DNA of 64,000 nt from Clostridia bacterium (GCA_017517865.1 JAFWYB010000020.1:80902-144901), one strand, 5' to 3'; positions 1 to 7,815 are shown, counted from the first letter of the stretch. The notes: generated by a model not told the origin, from the sequence alone. Numbers and translations are program-made.

Positions 1-409
1 TAAGATACTCATCCTCGCTTTCGTCATAAAAAATCTCAGGTGCCCACATACAACCGAAATCGTCTCTGCCGATGTTAATAATCTGCTGTTCGGAAAAATT
101 TATAAGATCATCGGTTTTCCACATACAAAAGCCGTGACTTCCCGTACGGTTGACAATCTGCCAGTTGACATTGAGATTTTCGTCATATCTGTTTGCAATG
201 CATTCATCTGTGGTTATGATAACAAAACCGCCCTTTTTGAGACGTGCTATTTCAATGTCGCGGCACCCACCTGTACTCATTGCGCTTGTAAGCACAGGAT
301 TACCCGAATTAAGCTGTTCCCAGATGTAACCGTCTTTGCTTACAGCAAAATAGACCTGCTCACCGTCAACGGTTAATTTCTCTTTAAAATGAACGAATAA
401 ATACGCCAT
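1..409 (-). CDS. GH43-like glycoside hydrolase, 5' part (runs off the window)
   Basis: The first 136 codons are present; the rest lies left of the window. The ATG at 409 follows a GGAGGTGC Shine-Dalgarno. The residues WAPEIFYDE near the window edge match the WAPEI motif of family 43/62-type five-bladed beta-propeller glycosidases, and the same motif occurs in the GH43 protein at 34103-35104. No signal peptide is seen, so this copy is probably cytoplasmic. The likely substrate is an arabino- or xylo-oligosaccharide, but only the family level is supported. It diverges from tRNA-Ser and has its own promoter. Confidence 0.6.
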   Translation of the reverse strand, partial: MAYLFVHFKEKLTVDGEQVYFAVSKDGYIWEQLNSGNPVLTSAMSTGGCRDIEIARLKKGGFVIITTDECIANRYDENLNVNWQIVNRTGSHGFCMWKTDDLINFSEQQIINIGRDDFGCMWAPEIFYDESEDEYL

Positions 410-441
410 GAAGCACCTCCGCGCAGATAATTATGTTCAGT

Positions 442-470
442 ATTATAACATAAGAAAAATATTAAATCAA
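442..470 (-). promoter_or_regulatory. Sigma-A promoter of the GH43-like gene
   Basis: Minus-strand -35 TTGATT (465-470), 17-bp spacer and -10 TATAAT (442-447), placed about 33 bp before the start codon at 409. Confidence 0.65.
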
Positions 471-480
471 TAATAATCAC

Positions 481-509
481 TTGACAATCATAAACATATT
501 TGATAGAAT
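481..509 (+). promoter_or_regulatory. Sigma-A promoter of tRNA-Ser
   Basis: TTGACA (481-486), 17-bp spacer, TAGAAT (504-509); the tRNA begins 19 bp downstream. Confidence 0.75.
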
Positions 510-527
510 ATCCTCTACAAGCAAAAC

Positions 528-615
528 GGAGAGTTGTCCGAGTGGTCGAAGGTGCAGCACTCGAAATGCTGTGTGGGGTAACTCACCCAGGGTTCGAATC
601 CCTGACTCTCCGCCA
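528..615 (+). tRNA. tRNA-Ser(CGA)
   Basis: The acceptor stem GGAGAGT (528-534) pairs with ACTCTCC (605-611), followed by discriminator G and an encoded CCA (613-615). The anticodon loop reads CTCGAAA, giving anticodon CGA, which reads UCG codons. The long variable arm expected of a class II tRNA is present, and the T-arm has GGTTCGAATCC. A strong promoter lies upstream and a terminator hairpin directly downstream. Confidence 0.95.
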
Positions 616-618
616 AAG

Positions 619-658
619 AATAACCGTCATTCTGATACAACGGAATGACGGTTATTTT
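619..658 (+). terminator. Terminator of tRNA-Ser
   Basis: A 14-bp inverted repeat (619-632 with 643-656; arms AATAACCGTCATTC) is followed by TTTT. A related hairpin with the same CCAAAGAA lead-in occurs at 1279-1320. Confidence 0.8.
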
Positions 659-729
659 ACACCTAAAATCAGCATTTTGGGAACTTTTGGGGAGAGAAAT
701 CTCTAAAAAGACAATTTAATTCCATTTCA

Positions 730-828
730 AATCGTTAAAACACAGATAATCGTTAAATTACAACCATAATCGTTGATTTATAGAGGCAATCGTTGAATTA
801 TAGCCAAAATCGTTGAAAGATAGCAACT
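730..828 (+). repeat. Five 20-bp iterons (AATCGTT units) in front of an orphan gene
   Basis: AATCGTT begins at 730, 748, 768, 788 and 808, so the units are 18, 20, 20 and 20 bp apart. The consensus is close to AATCGTTGAATTATAGCCAA. The last unit overlaps the -35 box of the promoter at 813-841. A spacing of about two helical turns suggests cooperative binding of a regulator on one face of the DNA; the regulator is unknown. Confidence 0.75.
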
Positions 829-841
829 TATGTACTATAAT
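813..841 (+). promoter_or_regulatory. Promoter of the 98-residue orphan gene
   Basis: -35 TTGAAA (813-818) lies inside the fifth iteron; 17-bp spacer; -10 TATAAT (836-841). Transcription should start near 848. Confidence 0.75.
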
Positions 842-871
842 ATAAATGTTATGTGAAAGGAGGAAATCGAA

Positions 872-1168
872 TTGAGCAAAATCACTTTTTCTGATCTTAT
901 TGGGAAAACTATATTGATTGGACTTACCTATTATACTGCAAATGACGAATTTATTGAACAGAAGCAGTATTGGGGAAGGGTTGTCGAATCAAACGAGAAT
1001 AGGATACTGGTGAAGTTGAATGACGGTGAAATTTTTGGACTTCCTCCGGATTTGTCTTCAACGCAAGTTGCTGCGCCCGGAGAGTATCGATTGCGTTCTA
1101 CCGGTGAAATTGTTGTGAACCCCGATTATTTGACAACATGGAATATCAATCGTCCCGAAGAGGGGTAA
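872..1168 (+). CDS. Hypothetical 98-residue protein, iteron-controlled
   Basis: Not recognised. The start is TTG at 872, chosen because AAAGGAGG (856-863) sits 8 nt upstream. The protein is soluble, without signal peptide or membrane segment. It has a short beta-rich look, with a WGRVVE segment followed by an ILVKLNDGEIFGLPPDL segment that could form a small barrel. Codon use and an own promoter with iterons make it a believable gene. It stands alone between tRNA-Ser and the next orphan gene, so a role in a small island or as an immunity-type protein is possible but unproven. Confidence 0.6.
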   Translation: MSKITFSDLIGKTILIGLTYYTANDEFIEQKQYWGRVVESNENRILVKLNDGEIFGLPPDLSSTQVAAPGEYRLRSTGEIVVNPDYLTTWNINRPEEG

Positions 1169-1172
1169 GGTA

Positions 1173-1251
1173 TTGCACCCCCTTCGGCGTAAAATGCACC
1201 CCCCTAAAAAGACTTTGCACCCCCTAACCTCAAAAGGGGGTGCATTTGTAT
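1173..1251 (+). repeat. Cluster of three TGCACCCCC arms with one complementary arm (terminator-like)
   Basis: TGCACCCCC occurs at about 1174, 1195 and 1216, and a single complement AGGGGGTGCA lies at 1235-1244, followed by a T-rich stretch. The last arm (1216-1225) and 1235-1244 form a perfect 10-bp stem with a 9-nt loop. The other two arms could compete for the same partner. It directly follows the stop codon of the 98-residue gene. Confidence 0.75.
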
Positions 1252-1278
1252 TAAAATTAAGGTCAGTTTCCAAAGAAA

Positions 1279-1320
1279 AACCGTAATCTTGATACAAGGT
1301 TGCGGTTATTTTCTTTTTGT
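1279..1320 (+). terminator. Terminator hairpin overlapping a promoter
   Basis: Arms 1279-1290 and 1296-1307 pair over 12 bp with two G-U pairs and are followed by ATTTTCTTTTTG. The hairpin and its CCAAAGAA lead-in resemble the terminator of tRNA-Ser. Its 3' arm supplies the -35 box of the next promoter. Confidence 0.65.
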
Positions 1321-1328
1321 AGTATAAT
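1300..1328 (+). promoter_or_regulatory. Promoter of the 143-residue orphan gene
   Basis: -35 TTGCGG (1300-1305), 17-bp spacer, -10 TATAAT (1323-1328). The predicted start site near 1335 leaves a very short leader containing just the Shine-Dalgarno AAAGGAGGG. Confidence 0.55.
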
Positions 1329-1348
1329 GTGAAAAAGGAGGGATTATA

Positions 1349-1780
1349 ATGGAATTATTGTTTTTTGCAATATTCTTTTTTGTAATTCTTATTCCGCTGG
1401 TTTTGGGGATAATAATTCCCATATATAAGAAGCACAGTAGTGTAACCGGTGGCATTATCAACTACGATTCCACAATGAAAAAATTTGTTTATAAGATTAA
1501 CCTCTCATACCAACAGGCAGTTGACTTGTTAAGTTTGAAGAACGACGTTGATGAACTATCCTGCACATTTGATTTTGAGAAAGCAATCATAAGATTTTCA
1601 GAATATGGTTCTCATAGAGATTACTATTTTCAAATACAAGAATGTAGTGGCTTTTCTATCTTAAGGCTGGAACAAGTTGAGTTGATCGGTATGTCAAGCC
1701 ATGTTCCATATAAACTCAATCCGTTTATCGTCAGTAAATTGCAAGCAGAAATCGTGCCTTTTTCCCAGTACGTTTTTTAG
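1349..1780 (+). CDS. Hypothetical membrane-anchored protein, 143 residues
   Basis: Not recognised. AAAGGAGGG precedes ATG 1349. Residues 4-26 form one strongly hydrophobic segment followed by YKKH, which fits an N-terminal membrane anchor with the remaining 115 residues on one side. The soluble part has alternating polar and hydrophobic residues and no recognisable catalytic motif. The stop codon runs directly into a second TGCACCCCC cluster, so this gene and its left neighbour share an unusual 3' arrangement. Confidence 0.55.
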   Translation: MELLFFAIFFFVILIPLVLGIIIPIYKKHSSVTGGIINYDSTMKKFVYKINLSYQQAVDLLSLKNDVDELSCTFDFEKAIIRFSEYGSHRDYYFQIQECSGFSILRLEQVELIGMSSHVPYKLNPFIVSKLQAEIVPFSQYVF

Positions 1781-1882
1781 TTTTGCACCCCCCTCAAACC
1801 CAATTTGCACCCCCCTTGACAAGAAAATGCACCCCCTAAAATAACTTTGCACCCCCTAATTTCAAAAGGGGGTGCATTTGTA
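1781..1882 (+). repeat. Second cluster: four TGCACCCCC arms with one complementary arm
   Basis: TGCACCCCC units lie near 1784, 1806, 1828 and 1848. The only complement is AGGGGGTGCA at 1867-1876, which pairs perfectly with 1848-1857. The sequence after the hairpin (TTTGTATTAAAATTA) is nearly the same as after the first cluster, so the two elements are copies. Confidence 0.75.
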
Positions 1883-1910
1883 TTAAAATTAGGGTTAGTC
1901 TTCACGGAAA

Positions 1911-1947
1911 AAGTCACTTTTGTCTACTGACAAAAGGTGTTTCTTTT
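1911..1947 (+). terminator. Terminator hairpin after the island
   Basis: CACTTTTGTC (1915-1924) pairs with GACAAAAGGTG (1929-1939) around a TACT loop, followed by TTTCTTTT. The rest of 1948-2082 is AT-rich and shows no gene. Confidence 0.6.
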
Positions 1948-2082
1948 CAATGAAATAACTGACGCTATGAAATACGCTGCGGTACATGTGTGATTTATTT
2001 TATTTCACATTTTGCCCTAAGGTAAAATATTTCATTCAAATTTTATAATTAACTAATCCTTTGGCTGTTTGGTGCACAGTTT

Positions 2083-2124
2083 ATTTTCAGCCCTACCGTT
2101 TTATGTGACGGGAGGGCTGAAAAT
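2083..2124 (-). terminator. Inverted repeat at the end of the NRPS-like operon
   Basis: Arms ATTTTCAGCCCT (2083-2094) and AGGGCTGAAAAT (2113-2124) form a 12-bp stem with extra inner pairing. It lies 3 bp after the carrier-protein stop. No clear U-tract follows on the minus strand, so terminator function is only likely. Confidence 0.45.
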
Positions 2125-2126
2125 TA

Positions 2127-2354
2127 TTACACCTTACTGCTTATATACTCGGCCATACTGCCGACGGTCTTATGCTTTATAAAATCTGCAGCAGTGAGCT
2201 CAACACCAAGCTCATTCCTGACATCGCTTATAAGACACATGATTTCAAAGCTGCTTATGCCGAGATCAGATTTAAAACTGTCTTCGCCCTTGATTTCGTC
2301 AGCTTCAACGTAGTTTTCAAGGATTGTAACAAGCTTGTTTTCGCAGGTATGCAT
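2127..2354 (-). CDS. Acyl/peptidyl carrier protein
   Basis: A 75-residue four-helix carrier protein. The motif DLGISSFEIM carries the serine (second S of ISS, about residue 35) expected to receive 4'-phosphopantetheine; the more usual DSL is replaced by SSF. The ATG at 2354 is immediately preceded by an in-frame stop and is the only start that keeps helix 1. It is the third gene of an operon with an AMP-forming ligase and a condensation protein, whose reading frame it overlaps by 100 nt. It should hold the acyl or aminoacyl group between those two enzymes. Confidence 0.8.
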   Translation of the reverse strand: MHTCENKLVTILENYVEADEIKGEDSFKSDLGISSFEIMCLISDVRNELGVELTAADFIKHKTVGSMAEYISSKV

Positions 2355-3802
2355 TTAGGTTTACCGTTCCTTTCTTCATCTGTAATTTCAATTTTTTCAA
2401 GAATTTCTCCTACCGTAATATCAGGGCTTTCTGCTGCAATTGCAAGAGTATCTGTGATTTTCTTATATAACAACGTAAGATCGTATTTTGCCTCGGGCTC
2501 CCGTCTGTATTCAAAAATAAAGTCAAGGCCCCCGTCAGAAACTCTGTGAACAACAGTAACGTAAAGAGGTATCATTGTTGCACCGTTGTTATACCATATA
2601 CTTCTGAGTGTTTTTTTCATTTCATCGTCAATTACGACAAGCCTTGCAGGTGGCTGATACGACAGACCGAAGCTGTCATAGGTAGAATCAAATTTAGCGT
2701 CATCAGGCATAGATTTATGTCTTTCTTTAAGTGTTTCAAGAAAAGAAAGCTTCGAATGAAGATACATTTCATTTTGTATTACGGAAATCTTTTCAACGGC
2801 ACCTGTGAAAGTATCTTCCGGTTCGATAATACTTCTCATAGGAAGAAAATTAATTCTTAGGCCGCCGGACTTCTTTTCGGCAATCGTTCCTCTGCGATTT
2901 ATAATCATTTTGAAGGAAACGTCCTTACAGTTATCATTGAAGCAAGAAAGTCCGGTTCTGACGCCCATTGAAACGAGAGCAAAGACTGAAAGATTTTTTT
3001 CCTGACAAAGGGCAAAAAGCTTATTGCTTTCTTCAGCAGAAAGGCTGAACTTCATAATGTCTGCATCGGGAAGACCTGAGTGAATATCAGCAAATCTGTG
3101 CTCAGGGTGCTTTTTCTGCTGCTCTTTAAGTCGGTTATCAAGCATATAGTCGGTAAATATGGGCTCACTTGATTTCGCAAGCGAATCATACCAGAATTTT
3201 TTGTCGGTTTCATGCTCATCCGACCATTCGTAAGCAAGCTCTTTTTCAAGAACGGGGATATACGGTTTCATAGGCTTCGGATATGCAGTACCGCGGGTTT
3301 TGTGAAGATAAATTTCTATTATATCGTTGACGAAAACCTTGAGAGAATAAGCGTCCATGGCAAGATGGTGTATTCTCATAAATATGCCTTTATAACCGCC
3401 CGCAAACTCTATCAGAGCTATTTTATGTATTTCACAGCCAAACATAGGTATATTGGCTCTTGAAATTTTTAAAAGCTCATATTCTGCCTCGTCAACAGTC
3501 ATATGACTATAGTTCCACTCTTCAACGTGAAGCTCACTTTTTTCTGTCACATACTGATGCAGACGCAGTTTCTTCCCCATAACGAAGCGAAGACGCATAG
3601 TGTCACACCTTGAGATCGCCTCATATATTGATTCCTTCATAATCTTCTTATCCATTTCACCCTGCCAATAATATCCGTAGCCTATATTATTCACGGGGTA
3701 TCCGGAGCCGTATTTCAGCGACATCAGATACATCATCTGCTGCGAGGTCGTTATAGGATATGCACTGACGGTTTCACCTGACGAAAGTTTAATCTCCTGC
3801 AC
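2255..3802 (-). CDS. Free-standing NRPS-type condensation protein
   Basis: About 515 residues with a single condensation (C) domain. The active-site motif HHLAMDAYS matches HHxxxDxxS around residues 145-155. GTG 3802 is preferred because AAGGAG lies 8 nt upstream, inside the end of the ligase gene. C domains join an acyl or aminoacyl group on a carrier to an amine or alcohol. The last 33 or so residues, after ITDEE, are encoded over the start of the carrier gene and look like a read-through tail. No thioesterase or reductase domain is present, so the product may be transferred directly to its acceptor. Confidence 0.75.
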   Translation of the reverse strand: MQEIKLSSGETVSAYPITTSQQMMYLMSLKYGSGYPVNNIGYGYYWQGEMDKKIMKESIYEAISRCDTMRLRFVMGKKLRLHQYVTEKSELHVEEWNYSHMTVDEAEYELLKISRANIPMFGCEIHKIALIEFAGGYKGIFMRIHHLAMDAYSLKVFVNDIIEIYLHKTRGTAYPKPMKPYIPVLEKELAYEWSDEHETDKKFWYDSLAKSSEPIFTDYMLDNRLKEQQKKHPEHRFADIHSGLPDADIMKFSLSAEESNKLFALCQEKNLSVFALVSMGVRTGLSCFNDNCKDVSFKMIINRRGTIAEKKSGGLRINFLPMRSIIEPEDTFTGAVEKISVIQNEMYLHSKLSFLETLKERHKSMPDDAKFDSTYDSFGLSYQPPARLVVIDDEMKKTLRSIWYNNGATMIPLYVTVVHRVSDGGLDFIFEYRREPEAKYDLTLLYKKITDTLAIAAESPDITVGEILEKIEITDEERNGKPKCIPAKTSLLQSLKTTLKLTKSRAKTVLNLISA

Positions 3803-5345
3803 TGCTATCACTCCTTATAAAAAAAGTCGTTCTTTTAATTTTACCCGTAGACGTTCTTGGAAACGGAGTTTCTCTTAATCTGAAGGATGAAATCTGTCTG
3901 TCGGAATGCAACATAAGATTAACCCTGTCAACCGTTTCGCTTATTTTCATTTCAATCTCGGAAGCCTCGAAACCCTCAAAAAGAGAAAGCTCGGGAAAAA
4001 TCTCAGCAACTATTCGGTCGTTTTCGGCGAAAACAATTATTCCTTTGATAACAATATCGTCTGCAAAGCAATTTTCAATTTCCTCCGGTGATATATTTTC
4101 TCCGTTTGAAAGGATGATAAGATTTTTCTTTCTGCCTACAAGATAGACGTGGTCACCGTCAATATATCCAAGGTCGCCCGTATGAAGATATCCGTCTTCA
4201 GTGAAGGCTTCCGCGGTCTGCTCCGGCTTTTTATAATAGCCGAGCATAACAGACGGACCTTTGACCTGGATTTCACCGTCAACAACTCTTACATCGTCAA
4301 CACCGATAAGCCTGCCGTTGGAATATTTGTTTTTGTCAGAAAAATCCGATGTTGTTATTCTGGGGCTGCATTCACTCATACCGTAGCCCTGTCTTGCAGT
4401 TATGCCGTACTGTTCAAATTCATCAATTATTGCACCGCTGAGAAAGGCACTGCCGGCAATCATTCTCCTGAAATTCCTGCCGACAACAAGCTCGGCTGCT
4501 TCTCTCTTTGAAAGCTGCGGTTTTTTTCTTTCTGTAATTTTTATTCTTGTGAGCACAGATTTGCATATTGCAGGAACAATACGCATAATGGTAGGCTCGA
4601 AAATCAGAAAGTTTCTGAACATATCCGTCAATGAACCGTTGAGACAGAGAGTGCCGCCGTCATAAAGTGTTTTAAGCACATCACAGGCATAGCAGAAGAC
4701 ATGGTGCATCGGAAGAATCGAAAAGCTGACATCGTCATTGTCCATACTGTATGCCTCGTAGCTTGAATTGGCGGCAAGATTTCGGTTCGAAAGCATTACA
4801 CCTTTTCTGTCGCCCGTCGTGCCGGAGGTATAAATAATCAAAGCGCAGTCATCCGGGTTAACATCACCCTCCTTCAGCTGTGCGAAATCCGAATCTGACG
4901 AAAAGGCTCTGAAAATATCTGCAAACCATTCTTTGTCACCGAGAGAAACTATTTTTTTCAGTGCATCACAGCTTTCAAATATTATCTCAGCCTTTTCACG
5001 GAACTCTTCCTCGCAGAAAAGTATTTCAATATCTGCATCTTCAAAAAGCAGACACGCTTCTTCGGTAGTAATATCGGGGGCAAAGGGCACTACTGTATTT
5101 CCGCTGAAAATCATACCGGTAAGGCAAGCGATGTACTCATAGCTGGTTTTGCCTATAAAGCCGATATGAATTCTGTCAGTATGTGTTGTTCTTATATATC
5201 TGCTTACCGCAAGACAATCCTCATAAAATTCTTTATAGCTTTTAACGTTTACGGCTCCGTTAACTATGTAGCGGCAAAAATCTTTTTCTTTATATTCAAG
5301 AGCTGCCGCGCTGACAAGCTCCTTAACGGTGCTGACATTATGCAA
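3789..5345 (-). CDS. AMP-forming acyl/amino-acid ligase (adenylation protein)
   Basis: 518 residues, the full length for an ANL-superfamily enzyme. Motifs in order are YTSGTTGDRKGVM (P-loop-like A3, about residue 170), GYGMSECSP (A5), YLHTGDLGY (A7), GRKKNLIILSNGENISPEEI (A8 hinge) and RTSTGKIKR with the catalytic lysine near the C terminus. It activates a carboxylic acid with ATP and loads it on a thiol, most simply the carrier protein two genes downstream. The sequence is closer in feel to fatty-acyl ligases than to amino-acid-specific NRPS domains. The start is TTG 5345, with AAGGAG about 10 nt upstream. Confidence 0.8.
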   Translation of the reverse strand: MHNVSTVKELVSAAALEYKEKDFCRYIVNGAVNVKSYKEFYEDCLAVSRYIRTTHTDRIHIGFIGKTSYEYIACLTGMIFSGNTVVPFAPDITTEEACLLFEDADIEILFCEEEFREKAEIIFESCDALKKIVSLGDKEWFADIFRAFSSDSDFAQLKEGDVNPDDCALIIYTSGTTGDRKGVMLSNRNLAANSSYEAYSMDNDDVSFSILPMHHVFCYACDVLKTLYDGGTLCLNGSLTDMFRNFLIFEPTIMRIVPAICKSVLTRIKITERKKPQLSKREAAELVVGRNFRRMIAGSAFLSGAIIDEFEQYGITARQGYGMSECSPRITTSDFSDKNKYSNGRLIGVDDVRVVDGEIQVKGPSVMLGYYKKPEQTAEAFTEDGYLHTGDLGYIDGDHVYLVGRKKNLIILSNGENISPEEIENCFADDIVIKGIIVFAENDRIVAEIFPELSLFEGFEASEIEMKISETVDRVNLMLHSDRQISSFRLRETPFPRTSTGKIKRTTFFIRSDSSAGD

Positions 5346-5484
5346 AGAAATGCATCTCCTTATTATTTTTTAAGAAAAGGTTTTATATTTTCTAATATTA
5401 TATCAGAATTGTCTTTTATCAGTTGTGTAATTGTGAACAAAGCGTTATTTTTGCAACACAATAATGCAAATTTATTACAATATA

Positions 5485-5520
5485 TTAAAAATAACAGAGT
5501 GCAGATAACTGCACTCTGTT
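5485..5520 (-). terminator. Terminator of the topoisomerase operon
   Basis: An 11-bp perfect stem (5493-5503 with 5510-5520) followed on the minus strand by TTATTTTTAA, 19 bp after the stop of the GyrA/ParC-like gene. Confidence 0.8.
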
Positions 5521-5539
5521 TATAGTACTTAATTATAGC

Positions 5540-7801
5540 TTATTCAAAGCCGTCGAAGGTTACGTTGTTTCTTTTCATAACGTCTTCATCTGAAATTACA
5601 GCACCTGCAGAGGGAAGGTTTTTCGCCTTGTATCTTGCAGGCTTTACGAACTCACCCTCGACATACTCTCTAACAACGGAAAGCTTATGATTTTTCTTCA
5701 GAGTGATACAGGCAACACCCTGAGTGTCCTTCATAGCCTTTGCCGCAACAGCAGAGGTATCAAGCAGAAGACATCTTCCGCCGGTTGTTTCAAGCACAAC
5801 CATACCCTCCTGCTTCATATAAACCATTCCGACGAGGGGTGATTTATCACTGTATGCCTTGATGAGCTTCTTTCTGTTGGTCTTTGTGGCGTAAGATGAA
5901 AGACTTACCTTCGCACACTTGCCGTTTTCAAAGAAGAACAGCATAAAGCCTTCATACTGCTTTGTAAGAACCATATAAACGGTCTGCTCACCTTCATCCA
6001 TCTCAAGCTTCGCAGGTATATAGTCACCGAGCACACTTGCCTTACTGTCGGCAAATTCAGAAACTCTTGCTTTATAAACCTGATTTCTGTCTGTAAAGAA
6101 AAGAAGATCGTTATTATTGGTTGTCTCAATGCTCTGAATAATTTTATCCGTTTCCTTCAGCTTCTGCTCACCGCCCATACGCAGTGAAAGAGGAGTAATT
6201 TTCTTAAAATAGCCTTCCTTTGTAAAGAAAAGGTTTACGGGATAATCAGGAATTTCCTCAGTTGTATCCTCATCTTCAATTTCACTCGTATAAAGAATAG
6301 CACTCTTTCTGTCGGTACCGTACTTTTTGATAATGTCGTTCAGCTCACCGATGATAATTTTTCTGACTCTTGCTTTTGAAGAAAGAATATCCGTCATATC
6401 CTTTATGGTTTCTTCAAGATTTTCAATATCCTTAAGGCGCTTGAGAATGTATTCGCGATTGAGATGACGCAGCTTGATTTCAGCAACATACTCAGCCTGA
6501 ATTTCATCAATACCGAAACCGATCATAAGATTAGGAATAACTTCACTTTCTTCATCGGTATTACGGATAATTGAGATAGCCTTATCAATATCGAGAAGTA
6601 TCTTTTCAAGGCCCTTGAGAAGATGAAGCCTGCTCTTTGCCTTGTTAAGCTCGAAGCTGACACGGCGGAAAACACAGCGACCCCTGAAGCGTATCCATTC
6701 AATAAGAATATCCTTAACGCCCATAACCCTCGGATAACCGTCAACAAGAATGTTGAAGTTACAAGAGAAGGAATCCTCAAGAGGAGTAAGTCTGTAGAGC
6801 TTCTGCATAAGCTTATCGGCATCGGTGCCTCTTTTAAGGTCAATTGTGATTTTAAGACCGTTTTTGTCCGTTTCGTCACGGATATCGGTAATTTCCTTGA
6901 CAGAACCTGCCTTTACTCTTTCAATAACCTTGTCGATAATAGCCTCAGCCGTAGTAGTGGGAGGAATTTCCGTAATATCAATACAATTAAATTCCTTGTC
7001 ATAGGTATATTTTGCACGGACCTTTATGCCGCCTCTGCCGGTGCGGTAAACCTCTTCCATCTCTTCACGATTGCAGAGAATGGTACCGCCGCCAACAAAG
7101 TCAGGGGCGGGCATTGTATCGATACAGTTGTGCTCTCTGTCCTTTATAAGCTCAATTGTTGTTTCGCAAAGCTCCTTTAGGTTAAAGGAGCAGATTGAGC
7201 TTGCCATACCGACAGCAATACCAAGGTTTACATTTGCGAGAATTGACGGGAAAGTGACGGGAAGCAACGAGGGCTCCTTCATTGTGCTGTCATAGTTGTC
7301 CACCATGTCAACAGTGTCTTTATCGATTTCACCGAAAAGCTCTGAGCAGATACCCTCAAGCTTAGCCTCGGTATAACGCGCAGCAGCGTAGTGCATATCC
7401 CTTGAATAAGCTTTACCAAAGTTACCCTTAGAATCAACAAAGGGTGTCAGCAGAGCTTCGTTACCCCTCGAAAGACGCACCATTGTTTCATAGATAGCAG
7501 CGTCACCGTGAGGGTTAAGACGCATAGTCTGACCGACGATGTTTGCAGACTTTGTTCTGCCGCCGGACAGAAGACCCATCTTATACATAGTATAAAGAAG
7601 CTTTCTGTGGGAGGGCTTGAAGCCGTCAATCTCGGGAATGGCACGGGAAAGAATAACACTCATCGCATAGGGCATATAGTTGATTTCGAGAGTATCGGTA
7701 ATTCTCTGCTCTATCATTTCACCCGCATTGGCAATATGGGTGTTTTTAAGAAGATCCTTGTCTTCCTTCCTGCTTTTTTCTGATGCTTTCTTTTTAGCCA
7801 A
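5540..7801 (-). CDS. parC: Type II topoisomerase subunit A (ParC/GyrA-like)
   Basis: 753 residues. It cuts and rejoins DNA with the subunit encoded just upstream. The winged-helix breakage domain contains LNPHGDAAIYET and the active tyrosine in AAARYTEAKL; C-terminal beta-propeller blades follow after about residue 480. It is shorter than a typical gyrase A and divergent, which fits the clostridial topoisomerase IV type; a second gyrase is expected elsewhere. The start is TTG with AGGAGG 7 nt upstream. It lies 14 bp after the ParE-like gene, so the two form an operon. In the quinolone-resistance region the usual Ser is Ala and the usual Asp is Glu. Confidence 0.85.
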   Translation of the reverse strand: MAKKKASEKSRKEDKDLLKNTHIANAGEMIEQRITDTLEINYMPYAMSVILSRAIPEIDGFKPSHRKLLYTMYKMGLLSGGRTKSANIVGQTMRLNPHGDAAIYETMVRLSRGNEALLTPFVDSKGNFGKAYSRDMHYAAARYTEAKLEGICSELFGEIDKDTVDMVDNYDSTMKEPSLLPVTFPSILANVNLGIAVGMASSICSFNLKELCETTIELIKDREHNCIDTMPAPDFVGGGTILCNREEMEEVYRTGRGGIKVRAKYTYDKEFNCIDITEIPPTTTAEAIIDKVIERVKAGSVKEITDIRDETDKNGLKITIDLKRGTDADKLMQKLYRLTPLEDSFSCNFNILVDGYPRVMGVKDILIEWIRFRGRCVFRRVSFELNKAKSRLHLLKGLEKILLDIDKAISIIRNTDEESEVIPNLMIGFGIDEIQAEYVAEIKLRHLNREYILKRLKDIENLEETIKDMTDILSSKARVRKIIIGELNDIIKKYGTDRKSAILYTSEIEDEDTTEEIPDYPVNLFFTKEGYFKKITPLSLRMGGEQKLKETDKIIQSIETTNNNDLLFFTDRNQVYKARVSEFADSKASVLGDYIPAKLEMDEGEQTVYMVLTKQYEGFMLFFFENGKCAKVSLSSYATKTNRKKLIKAYSDKSPLVGMVYMKQEGMVVLETTGGRCLLLDTSAVAAKAMKDTQGVACITLKKNHKLSVVREYVEGEFVKPARYKAKNLPSAGAVISDEDVMKRNNVTFDGFE

Positions 7802-7815
7802 GATATTACCTCCTC

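Noticed and set aside
134-376. 80-codon plus-strand frame near the left edge
   Set aside because: It is antisense to the GH43-like gene and has no ribosome site.
6623-7180. 185-codon plus-strand frame
   Set aside because: Antisense shadow of the ParC-like gene.
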